NCBI RefSeq assembly: GCF_030548205.1
Contig: NZ_JAUORV010000015.1
Coordinates: 1 to 64,000 of the forward strand
Reading direction: 5' to 3'
DNA length: 64,000 bases
Origin: Aliiglaciecola sp. 3_MG-2023
Lineage (GTDB): Bacteria; Pseudomonadota; Gammaproteobacteria; Enterobacterales; Alteromonadaceae
How positions within the stretch are numbered: the first letter of the stretch is position 1; every line of letters begins with the position of its first letter. Positions 49,696-57,708 of this stretch are shown piece after piece. The notes below the pieces were generated by a model. That model was given only the letters and a program-made list of their open reading frames with translations, did no database searches and was not told where the DNA came from. The position numbers and the translations under genes were made by a program.

Positions 49696-50616
49696 TTATG
49701 ATTTGATTCTACGTTTTCTAATGACGAGTAAACCCGACAGTAACATCAAACCAAACAAAGAAGGCTCTGCTACCTTAGTTGATGTAGGTGGGGTGTAGTC
49801 GAATGTATAATTATGGAATTCTCTCGCGCCAGTGTATGACACCGCTGCGAAAGAGCCGTCAAAAGATGCTCCGCCGCTCGTATCTGCATAGGGTGCTAAA
49901 ACAGAACCTTTAGATGCTAAGCCATTAAAATCGATGTTAGTTGCTTCAAAGAAATTCCACACGATATTAGAAAATGCTGCATCGCCATTGAAACCGTTAT
50001 TAAGGTTAACACCGCCACCGATATTGATATCGGTACCTGAAACGTTAATGATAACAGTTTCAGCGCTTCCCCAATTCATTGAGAGATTGCTATTTTGTGC
50101 GAAAATATCGGCAGCAGAAACATCAAACACTGCCATGTTTTCCGAGCCAGCATAATCAAAATTACCACTGGAAAAACTACCAGTGCTTGAAAGTCCAGCG
50201 AAATAGGCTGTATCAGCGTACAACTCAGTTTTAATGTCAGCTACGGTAAGTGATGAATCATGTATTAACTGTCCGTCATCTCCGTCATTCAATTCAATGG
50301 CGGTACCGTTTAAATCCCCCCCATAAACTAAATTATTGTCACGCAACACTCGCACGCGGTTGGCGTTTAAGTCGCCAACAATAGTAACGGCATCGATAGC
50401 GGTGTCAGTATTGGCTAGCCTGCTACCAAACTCCACCGGATTAGATGAATTTAAATCGCCGCCAATAAAGGATTGACCTTGGACGTCCCCACCGCTGAAA
50501 TTATAATCACCAAGCAATAAAAGATTATACTTACCAATAGTGCCGCTGGTTGCAGTTGCTGCGCCTGAGAGCGAAGCCAGTACTGCAAATGCGAATAATG
50601 ATTTTACCAATTTCAA
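49696..50616 (-). CDS. Choice-of-anchor A PEP-CTERM protein (PEP-CTERM 2)
   Basis: A 306-residue exported protein with a signal peptide (about 1-22, ATATSG), a choice-of-anchor A domain (GKYNLLLLGDYNFSGGDVQGQSFIGGDLN and the repeated GGDLN and IVGDLN strands) and a PEP-CTERM tail starting at residue 282 (VAEPSLFGLMLLSGLL, then RKRR). It would be sorted by exosortase to the surface. The gene is monocistronic, closed by a terminator, and preceded by a sigma-54 promoter candidate whose GC is 97 bases from the ATG. Confidence 0.9.
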   Translation of the reverse strand: MKLVKSLFAFAVLASLSGAATATSGTIGKYNLLLLGDYNFSGGDVQGQSFIGGDLNSSNPVEFGSRLANTDTAIDAVTIVGDLNANRVRVLRDNNLVYGGDLNGTAIELNDGDDGQLIHDSSLTVADIKTELYADTAYFAGLSSTGSFSSGNFDYAGSENMAVFDVSAADIFAQNSNLSMNWGSAETVIINVSGTDINIGGGVNLNNGFNGDAAFSNIVWNFFEATNIDFNGLASKGSVLAPYADTSGGASFDGSFAAVSYTGAREFHNYTFDYTPPTSTKVAEPSLFGLMLLSGLLVIRKRRIKS

Positions 50617-50711
50617 TTTACTTCTTCCTATTACTACAATTTATATATTTACGCCACACAGACAGGTTTCTTAAAACTCATGCCTCAAAACTTATTTGAG
50701 ATGCTTACATA

Positions 50712-50728
50712 AGCAATATTTGAGCCGG
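50712..50728 (-). promoter_or_regulatory. Candidate sigma-54 promoter of PEP-CTERM gene 2
   Basis: On the minus strand CCGGCTCAAATATTGCT shows GG-N10-GC with GGC and TTGCT matching the -24 and -12 consensus elements. It is 97 bases before the ATG at 50616. Confidence 0.65.
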
Positions 50729-50786
50729 AACTTAAGTGCCTGTATTTTATAAAAATAATTCCATATATTGGTTATTTCTGAGTAAA

Positions 50787-50803
50787 GTGTAAAAAAATCA
50801 GAC
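50787..50803 (-). promoter_or_regulatory. Upstream element shared by PEP-CTERM promoters, copy 2
   Basis: On the minus strand GTCTGATTTTTTTACAC, 61-77 bases upstream of the GG of the -24 element. It differs in only two positions from the element at 55108-55124. The 304-base gap 50617-50920 shows no gene. Confidence 0.6.
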
Positions 50804-50920
50804 TCGAGAATCCCTTTACCTCAGAAAATTCGCGCATAATATAGCATATTTTAGATAGGTAGAGTACTTAGATTAGGTAAGTTTAGTTATACTTTAGTAA
50901 TGCTTTCTTCATCATTCAGC

Positions 50921-51826
50921 TTATTCTGGCTTCAAAATTAGAATATCGCAGGGCATTGCTTCTGTCAGTGCCATGGCTGTATCGCCAAACATTTTGTCGA
51001 AAAAGTGTTTATCTTCATTGTTACCAATAACCGCTACTTCCGCATTTAAAATGGCGGCTTTCTCAGGGACGGCTTCATCAGGAATGCCTTCTACGGAATG
51101 AAGTACATCCTCGGCAAGGGAATATTCCTGAATATAGAGCTTTAACTTTTCCTGATGCTTCTGTTTCAGTGTTGCTTCTCGTTTAAAACCGCGCTCTTTA
51201 TTGAAGTCTATGTGAAGGCTACCTATTTCACCGTCATAACAATCGATAACATGCATTTGCCCACCAATAGTGTGAGCTAAGCTGTCACTAACGCCGAGTA
51301 TCTTGCGGTTGAGTAAGTGATTGTCGAAATCGTCATCTTTGATATCCACGCAGGCTAACACCTCAAATTGTTTGTCCCAAAGTCTTGGTTTAACCATCCA
51401 AATAGGCAGTGGGCAGTTTGCTACAAAATAATGATCTAATCCGCTTAAAAATAGGCGTTTAAAGTCACTTTGTAGATAAGGTGCTTTTATTACTAAATTA
51501 AAGGTTTCTTGCGATAACAATTTTTCGATTGCTTTAGATGGTTTTTGCTGCCAAGACAAAAAGATATCTTCTACATATTCTGTGGCATCCCACTTTGCCA
51601 GTATTTTAGTAATTGAATCCTGCTGTTCATCAACAATTTCTTGTAAATTATCTGCTAAGTTAAAATTTGCCTTAGGGTAAAAAAGCTCATGGAGGGAAAC
51701 GAATACACTCATCTTGCCAGTATACGCTTTGCATAAGCGTGTGGCTCTCGCCAAAGGGATTGATGGGTCCTCATTGGCTTGAAGCACAACTAAAATATGA
51801 TTAAAGGGATTTATTTCCATATTCAT
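50921..51826 (-). CDS. UspE-like tandem universal stress protein
   Basis: A 301-residue cytoplasmic protein with two Usp domains in tandem (about 5-145 and 155-300). The first starts FNHILVVLQANEDPSIPLARATRLCKAY, the second FEVLACVDIKDDDFDNHLLNRKILGVSDSLA and ends VAVIGNNEDKHFFDKMFGDTAMALTEAMPCDILILKPE, the UspE-type terminal strand. UspE proteins lack the ATP loop and act in stress survival and aggregation. It stands alone. An ATG at 51820 is an equally possible start. Confidence 0.88.
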   Translation of the reverse strand: MNMEINPFNHILVVLQANEDPSIPLARATRLCKAYTGKMSVFVSLHELFYPKANFNLADNLQEIVDEQQDSITKILAKWDATEYVEDIFLSWQQKPSKAIEKLLSQETFNLVIKAPYLQSDFKRLFLSGLDHYFVANCPLPIWMVKPRLWDKQFEVLACVDIKDDDFDNHLLNRKILGVSDSLAHTIGGQMHVIDCYDGEIGSLHIDFNKERGFKREATLKQKHQEKLKLYIQEYSLAEDVLHSVEGIPDEAVPEKAAILNAEVAVIGNNEDKHFFDKMFGDTAMALTEAMPCDILILKPE

Positions 51827-52078
51827 TGAAGATTTACCTTATTACCCTAATGATTTGAATTCAAATTGTAGACGACTATTTTGCGAATAGTTAGAAAATA
51901 AAGTGTTCAGCAACAAATACCTATGATGTGTAGCCTAATATATGCACAATTGATTTTACTATTAAATTAGGCCAACATAAGTAAAAAGACTCTCTCGTTC
52001 TAAGTGTGTCGCGCTCGGCTCTTCCAATTCGACAGAATTCTCTTAGTTACCTTAATTAGAGCATTACTCAGGATTTTT

Positions 52079-54229
52079 ATGTTTAAAACCCTAGTGTCTG
52101 AAATACGTCGCCGCAATGTGCTGCCCACCGTAGTGCCTTACATTGGCCTTATTTGGTTGCTGCTGCAAGTTATTTCAGTTATTCAACCAATGCTCAATTT
52201 GTCACCATTGATTGGCACGCTAACCGCCATTATTTTGTTTGCGGGTTTTCCGGTAGTTTTGTACTTGTCTTGGTACTTTAACTTCACACTTGAGGGGTTG
52301 GAACCCATTGCTGATGGCGAAGAAGCTATCACCTTTGGTGCTGGCAAATGGTTATTGTTAATTCTCATCACCTTAGGGTCTGGCGGTTTGGGGTATGTGT
52401 ATTTTACCGATCTCAAGGAACAAATGGTCAAGCAAGAAGAAGGGCTGAGTCAAATTAAGTCGGTCACTTCAATAGCAGTTCTACCTTTTAGAGACCTAAG
52501 CCCAGATAAAGATCAAGGCTACATTAGCGAAGGAATAAGTGAAGAACTAACGGCATTGTTGGGTAAAGTGAGTCAATTAAAGGTTGCTGCAGCGAGCTCT
52601 GCTTTTGCCTTGGCCGAACAAAATCTCACCGCAACTGATATAGGTAGACGCTTGCAAGTTGATGTAGTGGTAAGCGGAAGTTTGCGGGTGACTGGCGATC
52701 GCTTAAAAATTCGAACTGAACTCATTGATAGTAAAGATGGCATGACCTTGTGGTCAGAAACCTTTAGTCGCAAGTTTAAAGATATCTTTTCCATTGAAGA
52801 ACAAATTAGCCGATCAATCGTTAATCTCCTGGAAGATCGTTATTTAGAATCAGGGCAAGTAACAACGCAATCGAAAACTGCTAGCACAGATGCCTATGTA
52901 ATGTATTTAAAAGGACGAGAACAGTACCGCAAGCAAACCACTGAATCTATCAAAGGCGCGAGGCAGTTTTTTGAACAAGCTATTGCCTTAGACCCAGAGT
53001 ATGTAGCGGCTTATGTGGCCTTGGCAGACACTATTCTATTGTTAGAAAAAGGCGATAGTCGGTTTGGTATTTTGGAAACAGACATCGCAATACAATTAGC
53101 CGATCAGCAATTAGCCAAAGCCTTTGTGCGTGATGATACTAATGCGCGCTCCTACGCGATTCAGGGGAAGTCTTTTGAGTTGAAACAGGAGTTTGACAAA
53201 GCTATATCGAGTTACGATAAAGCTATTTCCATTAACCCTAGTTTAGCCGTGGCCCATATGTGGCAGTTTTTAGTATACAAAAAACTGAATAAGCATAGTC
53301 AGGCAATGGATGCCATTTCCAAGGCCTATGAGTTAGATCCACTGTCTATATCAATAATTAACAATTACGGACTAGAACTTACTTTTAGAGGTGAATTTGA
53401 AAAATCCTCGGTCATATTCCATAAGCTGCTAGAAGAACATCCAGAATCACCTTTTGGTTATGCAGGGTTAGCAACTCATGCTTTTATGCAAGGAAACTTG
53501 GCACAAAGCCTATTTAATTGGAATCAAGCATCTAAACTTTCACCTGAAAATGAGGCGTATAAATATAATTATTTAGATACCTTAACCAGTTTGCAGCTGG
53601 TGGATGAACTAGAAAAGTCTACGGATGATCCTGCTTATAATGCCTCAATTTTTATTATTAAACAGGACTATGCCAGTTTGTTCGAAGAAATGGATTTCAT
53701 CTTACAAGCGTATCCAGATGATCCATGGGTTCAGTTTGAAGCGGGTTGGTATCAACTACTTTATGGGGATATGGAGCAGGGGATTTCCCTTATTTTAAAA
53801 GCCAACGATGGTTTGAGTGACGAGGACTTATTTATGATGCCCATGTGTAGCCCCGCCATTGAAGTGGCATGGGCATTACAGCAAAAAGGAGAAATAGAAG
53901 CGGCACAGAGCATTATTTCTCGTTGTGATACGCAAGCTCAGTTAGCCGAAAATACCTTACTTAAAGATAATTTTGTAGATTACCTTCAAGTTCGTATTTC
54001 AGTATTAAACGGGAGTCCATTATCTGAAGTGAAGGATAAATTGACGGTAGCCATCGAAGGGGGATGGAGAGAATGGTGGAGCGAAAAGGATCCCATTCTT
54101 TCCAAATTTGCAAAAACTCCGGAGTTGCAAAGTTCTTTCCAACGGATTAAACAGCAGTTAGCCGAACAGAAACAATTAGCAAAAACCTTGCTGTTTGCGT
54201 CTGATACCCAGCAGACCGAGCAACATTAA
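52079..54229 (+). CDS. Membrane TPR protein with FlgO-like/adenylate-cyclase-associated domain
   Basis: From the ATG at 52079 (AGGA upstream) the protein has 716 residues. Three N-terminal membrane segments (about 17-39, 43-65, 93-113) are followed by the domain SIAVLPFRDLSPDKDQGYISEGISEELTALLGKVSQLKVAA ... IGRRLQVDVVVSGSLRVTGDRLKIRTELID, seen in TPR-linked regulators of the CadC/adenylate-cyclase type, and then TPR repeats to the end. The N-terminal DNA-binding domain of CadC-like proteins is missing. The function is unknown. Its last 54 bases overlap, in antisense, the end of the convergent PEP-CTERM gene. Confidence 0.75.
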   Translation: MFKTLVSEIRRRNVLPTVVPYIGLIWLLLQVISVIQPMLNLSPLIGTLTAIILFAGFPVVLYLSWYFNFTLEGLEPIADGEEAITFGAGKWLLLILITLGSGGLGYVYFTDLKEQMVKQEEGLSQIKSVTSIAVLPFRDLSPDKDQGYISEGISEELTALLGKVSQLKVAAASSAFALAEQNLTATDIGRRLQVDVVVSGSLRVTGDRLKIRTELIDSKDGMTLWSETFSRKFKDIFSIEEQISRSIVNLLEDRYLESGQVTTQSKTASTDAYVMYLKGREQYRKQTTESIKGARQFFEQAIALDPEYVAAYVALADTILLLEKGDSRFGILETDIAIQLADQQLAKAFVRDDTNARSYAIQGKSFELKQEFDKAISSYDKAISINPSLAVAHMWQFLVYKKLNKHSQAMDAISKAYELDPLSISIINNYGLELTFRGEFEKSSVIFHKLLEEHPESPFGYAGLATHAFMQGNLAQSLFNWNQASKLSPENEAYKYNYLDTLTSLQLVDELEKSTDDPAYNASIFIIKQDYASLFEEMDFILQAYPDDPWVQFEAGWYQLLYGDMEQGISLILKANDGLSDEDLFMMPMCSPAIEVAWALQQKGEIEAAQSIISRCDTQAQLAENTLLKDNFVDYLQVRISVLNGSPLSEVKDKLTVAIEGGWREWWSEKDPILSKFAKTPELQSSFQRIKQQLAEQKQLAKTLLFASDTQQTEQH

Positions 54230-54994
54230 ACCCAGTATTGCCGGTTCTGCTACCTCAACTTGTGGTTCAGCAAGAATAACTAGACGTTCATTATAGCTGG
54301 AAGTAAATGACAACGTATCGGAGGCTATAAAAGAGGTATACCCGCAAACGTTAGTCACGGGATCACAATCGATTGGAAGCGAATTTCCCTCTCCTGAAAC
54401 TTCATTATAAAAATCAGCATCCGGGCCTGAATATAAGGTGACATCCAAGCTCACTTCATACTCTCCGGGTATCAGCTCTGAGGGCATTAAAATGTCTAAA
54501 AGTATATCTTCGTCGTCAAACGCAGTTATATTCTGAACAATAATGAGATCAGGTTTCCCTATTTGAGATAGGGTCCAATTAATTTCCGCGCTTTGGGCAA
54601 GATCAAAGGCAAACGGAGAGAATCCGTTTAAGCTAAGTGTTGTTTCATTTTCATAAAACTCATAGTAACACGGCTCTTCTACGAACAAGCCATTGTCTAT
54701 TTGAAAATTATAATCCGAGAAGGAGCCCAAGTTTCTCAAACAATCATTAGGAGTAGCAAGTAAGAAGGGGGCTTGGGAGTTTTTGTATAAATATTGGGTC
54801 GCTACAAAGTCTAATCCAATGCCGACAGAGTTCTCATAACTATTGTCAATTAGGTAATACTCAACATTTGCTGAATCTGTGTAGGTTCCTCTTCCTCCCC
54901 CTCTAACCAAGCGCGCATCTGCAAAGGCGTGAAATAAAAATAATACTAACGCCAATGAGTAAATAACCGTTATTCGAGAATTTGCTATGAACAT
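54176..54994 (-). CDS. PEP-CTERM sorting-domain protein 3
   Basis: A 272-residue exported protein with a signal peptide (about 1-26) and a PEP-CTERM tail from residue 248 (VAEPAILGLMLLGLLG, then RRK). The sorting motif, helix and basic end are complete, but a few residues (QQGFC) follow the basic end. The mature part is acidic and beta-rich and has no named domain. It converges on the TPR gene and overlaps its 3' end by 54 bases. It is preceded by a GG-N10-GC promoter candidate and the shared 17-base element. Confidence 0.82.
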   Translation of the reverse strand: MFIANSRITVIYSLALVLFLFHAFADARLVRGGGRGTYTDSANVEYYLIDNSYENSVGIGLDFVATQYLYKNSQAPFLLATPNDCLRNLGSFSDYNFQIDNGLFVEEPCYYEFYENETTLSLNGFSPFAFDLAQSAEINWTLSQIGKPDLIIVQNITAFDDEDILLDILMPSELIPGEYEVSLDVTLYSGPDADFYNEVSGEGNSLPIDCDPVTNVCGYTSFIASDTLSFTSSYNERLVILAEPQVEVAEPAILGLMLLGLLGIRRKQQGFC

Positions 54995-55030
54995 GATTTT
55001 TCTTATTTTGATTGTGGTGGCTAAAAATTA

Positions 55031-55047
55031 AGCAATGTCCATACCTA
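55031..55047 (-). promoter_or_regulatory. Candidate sigma-54 promoter of PEP-CTERM gene 3
   Basis: On the minus strand TAGGTATGGACATTGCT has GG-N10-GC and a perfect TTGCT -12 element, but a poor -24 flank. It lies only 38 bases before the ATG at 54994. Confidence 0.5.
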
Positions 55048-55107
55048 AAAATAAACCTGGTATAAAACAATAAGTAACAGATGGTCGCGATTATTTTAGT
55101 AGGATAA

Positions 55108-55124
55108 TTGTAAAAATATCAGAC
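55108..55124 (-). promoter_or_regulatory. Upstream element shared by PEP-CTERM promoters, copy 3
   Basis: On the minus strand GTCTGATATTTTTACAA, 63-79 bases upstream of the GG at 55044-55045, closely matching the elements at 50787 and 10165. Confidence 0.6.
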
Positions 55125-55171
55125 AGTTATAATCATTAATTGGCAAAATCTAAAATATAAATTTGGTGGTT

Positions 55172-55200
55172 TAAACCTTTCTGATTTACTCTGCGACTAA
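55172..55200 (+). promoter_or_regulatory. ECF-type promoter candidate for the sigma/anti-sigma/DUF4097 operon
   Basis: TAAACC (55172-55177) and CGACTAA (55194-55200) with a 16-base spacer fit an ECF promoter (AAC at -35 and CGA/CGT at -10), starting about 27 bases before the sigma gene. Autoregulation by the encoded ECF factor is likely. Confidence 0.5.
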
Positions 55201-55232
55201 CTCTTTAACACTAATAAAAACTGATAAATATA

Positions 55233-55799
55233 TTGAACACACACGGAAATGTTGTTTCTGCCCAGCGCACGTTCGAAGACAAATCAGAACGTGACCTGAT
55301 AACGGCGGTACAACAGGGCGACAAAAATGCATACCAGCGTCTATATCAGACCTATATTGGTCAGGTATATGGACTGTGCTATCGACTCACTAGTGATAAG
55401 TCACTAGCAGAAGATGCTGCCCAAGAAGTGTTCATTCAGCTGTGGCGTAAAATTGGAAACTACAAAGGAGACAGTAAATTCTCAACTTGGTTACACACTG
55501 TCACTTCGAATATCACTATTTCATATTTACGCAAGCAGCGGGGCTGGGTTAAACGAATGTTCAATATTGAAGACTCTGAGGCAAACTATTATGCCGCAGA
55601 GGAATCTACTGACCTAAGCGAGCTAGAAAGGCATGTAGCTAGATTGCCCGAGCGGGCGCGGATTGTTTTTGTATTGCATGCAATAGAAGGTTACCGGCAT
55701 GAAGATATCGCAAGTATGATGAATATGGCGGTTGGCTCCAGTAAAGCACAGTTTCACCGTGCTAAACAGTTGTTAAAGGAGTGGATGGGATATGAATAA
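55233..55799 (+). CDS. ECF-type RNA polymerase sigma factor (TTG start)
   Basis: A 188-residue ECF sigma factor with region 2 (YQRLYQTYIGQVYGLCYRLT ... DAAQEVFIQLWRKI, FSTWLHTVTSNITISYLRK) and region 4 (LPERARIVFVLHAIEGYRHEDIASMMNMAVGSSKAQFHRAKQLL). No in-frame ATG precedes region 2: an upstream stop at 55215 leaves a TTG at 55233 as the best start, without a clear ribosome-binding site. It overlaps the next gene by 8 bases, so the two are translationally coupled. Confidence 0.87.
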   Translation: MNTHGNVVSAQRTFEDKSERDLITAVQQGDKNAYQRLYQTYIGQVYGLCYRLTSDKSLAEDAAQEVFIQLWRKIGNYKGDSKFSTWLHTVTSNITISYLRKQRGWVKRMFNIEDSEANYYAAEESTDLSELERHVARLPERARIVFVLHAIEGYRHEDIASMMNMAVGSSKAQFHRAKQLLKEWMGYE

Positions 55800-56298
55800 T
55801 ACGAATTTTGAAAAAGATTTACGCGCACAAATAAATGCCCTTAGTAATGAAAAGCAACCCGAAAGAGATTTATGGGCTGGGATTGAAGTGGCGTTAACCG
55901 AAGAGACCGGGGCTAATCAACAGATAACAAAAACGAGCAGTGAATCCCGCTTCAAAATGATTGCCATTGCGGCTTCTTTTGCCCTTGTTTGCGTCTTAAG
56001 TTGGTATTCGTTGCAACCGGCCACAGGGCAAATAACCGGACAGGATTTGGTGGCTGCATTAAGTAGTCAGCACGAAGCGCAAAAGGATGCTTTGTTGGTG
56101 AAATTTCAGGATCAACCCGCGTTGACAGAAAACTGGCAGAAGCAGTTATCAGAGTTAGATGAAGCAGCTGATGCGATTAAGGCAGCGTTGAAGCAGGATC
56201 CAAACAACATAGCGCTGTTAAAAATGTTGCAAAACGTTCATCAACAACAGATTGATTTAATTGAGCGAGTGCATTCTCCTAAATGGAGACAAATTTAA
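55792..56298 (+). CDS. Membrane protein in the anti-sigma position
   Basis: A 168-residue protein with a short N-terminal cytoplasmic part (NFEKDLRAQINALSNEKQPERDLWAGIEVAL), one transmembrane segment (MIAIAASFALVCVLSWYSL, about 52-70) and a periplasmic helical region with coiled-coil character (ALSSQHEAQKDALLVKFQ ...). The N-terminal segment with PxRDLW resembles the start of RsiW-like or similar anti-sigma proteins. Overlap with the ECF gene makes an anti-sigma role likely. Confidence 0.7.
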   Translation: MNNTNFEKDLRAQINALSNEKQPERDLWAGIEVALTEETGANQQITKTSSESRFKMIAIAASFALVCVLSWYSLQPATGQITGQDLVAALSSQHEAQKDALLVKFQDQPALTENWQKQLSELDEAADAIKAALKQDPNNIALLKMLQNVHQQQIDLIERVHSPKWRQI

Positions 56299-56378
56299 TG
56301 AGCATAGGTTTACATAAAAATTTGAGTGTTAAAAAGCGCTATCACATCGCATTAGCGAATGTATTTAAGGGTATAAAA

Positions 56379-57329
56379 ATGAAACAATTATTTTTTAGTG
56401 TTGGGTTTTGCTTGTTGAGCTCTTTTACCTTTGCGGGTGAAAAGATTGACCAAACATTAAAAGCAGACGGTAACGGTTATGTGCAGATTGAGCATCTTGG
56501 CGGCTACGCGAATATTACTGGATGGTCGAAAAATGAGGTCAGGGTGGCTGGGGAGCTAGGTGATCGTACTGAAAAGTTTATTTTTGAGCGTGATGGCAAT
56601 GAAGTCATTATCAAAGTTAAGGTGAACAGTAAACGAAATGGTTGGAACTGGAATTCCGAAGACGGTGATGATCTGGAAATATACGTACCTTTTGGCAGCC
56701 ATATAAATTACAACTCTACAAATGCTAATGTAGAGGTGACCGAGGTTCGCGGCAGTGCAGACATAGACACTGTGAATGGCAATATAGACGTTTCGAATCT
56801 GGCAGGAAGATTGAGAATTGAAGCCGTAAATGGCGATATAGAGGCCAATTCATTAACTGGCAATATTAAAATTCAAACGGTTAATGGCGATATTCAAGAC
56901 CGCGATTCTGCAGCTAGTGAAGCGACTTATGAATCTGTTAATGGAGACATCAACGTTAGGTTAGATGCGGCGGAAGTAAAAGCAGAAACAGTAAATGGTG
57001 ATATTGAATTAACATTAGCAAAAGTGGAACATTTGAATTTAAACACGGTAAATGGAAGTGTCGAAGCTAGTTTAGAGCTTGTTCCTCAAGGAGACGTTAG
57101 GGCTACCAGTGTTGGCGGTAGTATCAGCTTAAATTTCCAAGCGGATATTTCTGCTCGATTTGATCTACAAGGCCATGCTGGTGGCAGAATAATCAACAAA
57201 ATCAGCAGTGATAAAGAACATAAAGCGAAATATGGTCCTAGTCGATGGCTTGAGTTTTCTCACAATGGTGGCAATGGTCAAGTAAAAGTATCCACCGTCA
57301 GTGGTAGAATTAAAGTCGATAAAAAATAG
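56379..57329 (+). CDS. DUF4097 beta-repeat exported protein
   Basis: From the ATG at 56379 (AAGGG upstream) the protein has 316 residues and a signal peptide (SVGFCLLSSFTFAGE). An upstream in-frame start would add a non-signal extension. The mature part is a stack of short beta repeats with a repeating TVNGDI or SVNGDI core (for example ADIDTVNGNIDVSNLAG, IEAVNGDIEANSL, IQTVNGDI, AETVNGDIEL, NTVNGSVEASL), which form a right-handed solenoid of the adhesin/DUF4097 type. It belongs to the ECF operon; such proteins often accompany ECF/anti-sigma pairs, with unknown role. Confidence 0.82.
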   Translation: MKQLFFSVGFCLLSSFTFAGEKIDQTLKADGNGYVQIEHLGGYANITGWSKNEVRVAGELGDRTEKFIFERDGNEVIIKVKVNSKRNGWNWNSEDGDDLEIYVPFGSHINYNSTNANVEVTEVRGSADIDTVNGNIDVSNLAGRLRIEAVNGDIEANSLTGNIKIQTVNGDIQDRDSAASEATYESVNGDINVRLDAAEVKAETVNGDIELTLAKVEHLNLNTVNGSVEASLELVPQGDVRATSVGGSISLNFQADISARFDLQGHAGGRIINKISSDKEHKAKYGPSRWLEFSHNGGNGQVKVSTVSGRIKVDKK

Positions 57330-57336
57330 TCAAATT

Positions 57337-57590
57337 AGGCCATGGATTCACCAGGAAAGGTTGATTCTTTGTAGCATGGTCTTTAGGCCATGGATTCCAA
57401 ATGTTCCTCGCGGGGCTAAAGCCACCGCCTACAGGTGGAATTTTGGCATCAACATCCGGGTTCACGCGAATTGAAATTTTGTCATCATCTGTAGCATGGT
57501 CTTTAGGCCATGAACCTATGAGTTGGAATTGAAACAACTCTCGGGGCTAAAGCCTCCGACTACAGCGGGGCTAAAGCACCCGCCTACAAG
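57337..57590. repeat. REP/BIME-like cluster upstream of dnaB
   Basis: Five copies of a REP-like element, each a short stem around a TAAA centre with a CTAC(A)-type tail: 57371-57392 and 57491-57512 in minus orientation (stem CATGG/CCATG), and 57411-57434, 57542-57565 and 57566-57590 in plus orientation (stem CGGGG/CCxCCG). A partial copy lies at about 57337-57350. Two minus-plus pairs give head-to-head BIME-like units. They probably move under a RAYT transposase elsewhere in the genome (inferred). The 378-base gap contains nothing else recognisable. Confidence 0.8.
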
Positions 57591-57708
57591 GCGAATAAAA
57601 ACATCTAAAAAGAATTTCTGGATTACACAGAAATTTGTACAATAGACTTTGATGCAATATCAAACTTAGCGCATAATACTCGACCCATTATTAAAAGATT
57701 TAAGTGTT

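Noticed and set aside
54995-55232. An ATG start for the ECF sigma gene further upstream
   Set aside because: An in-frame stop at 55215 precedes the TTG at 55233, and no in-frame ATG lies before conserved region 2.
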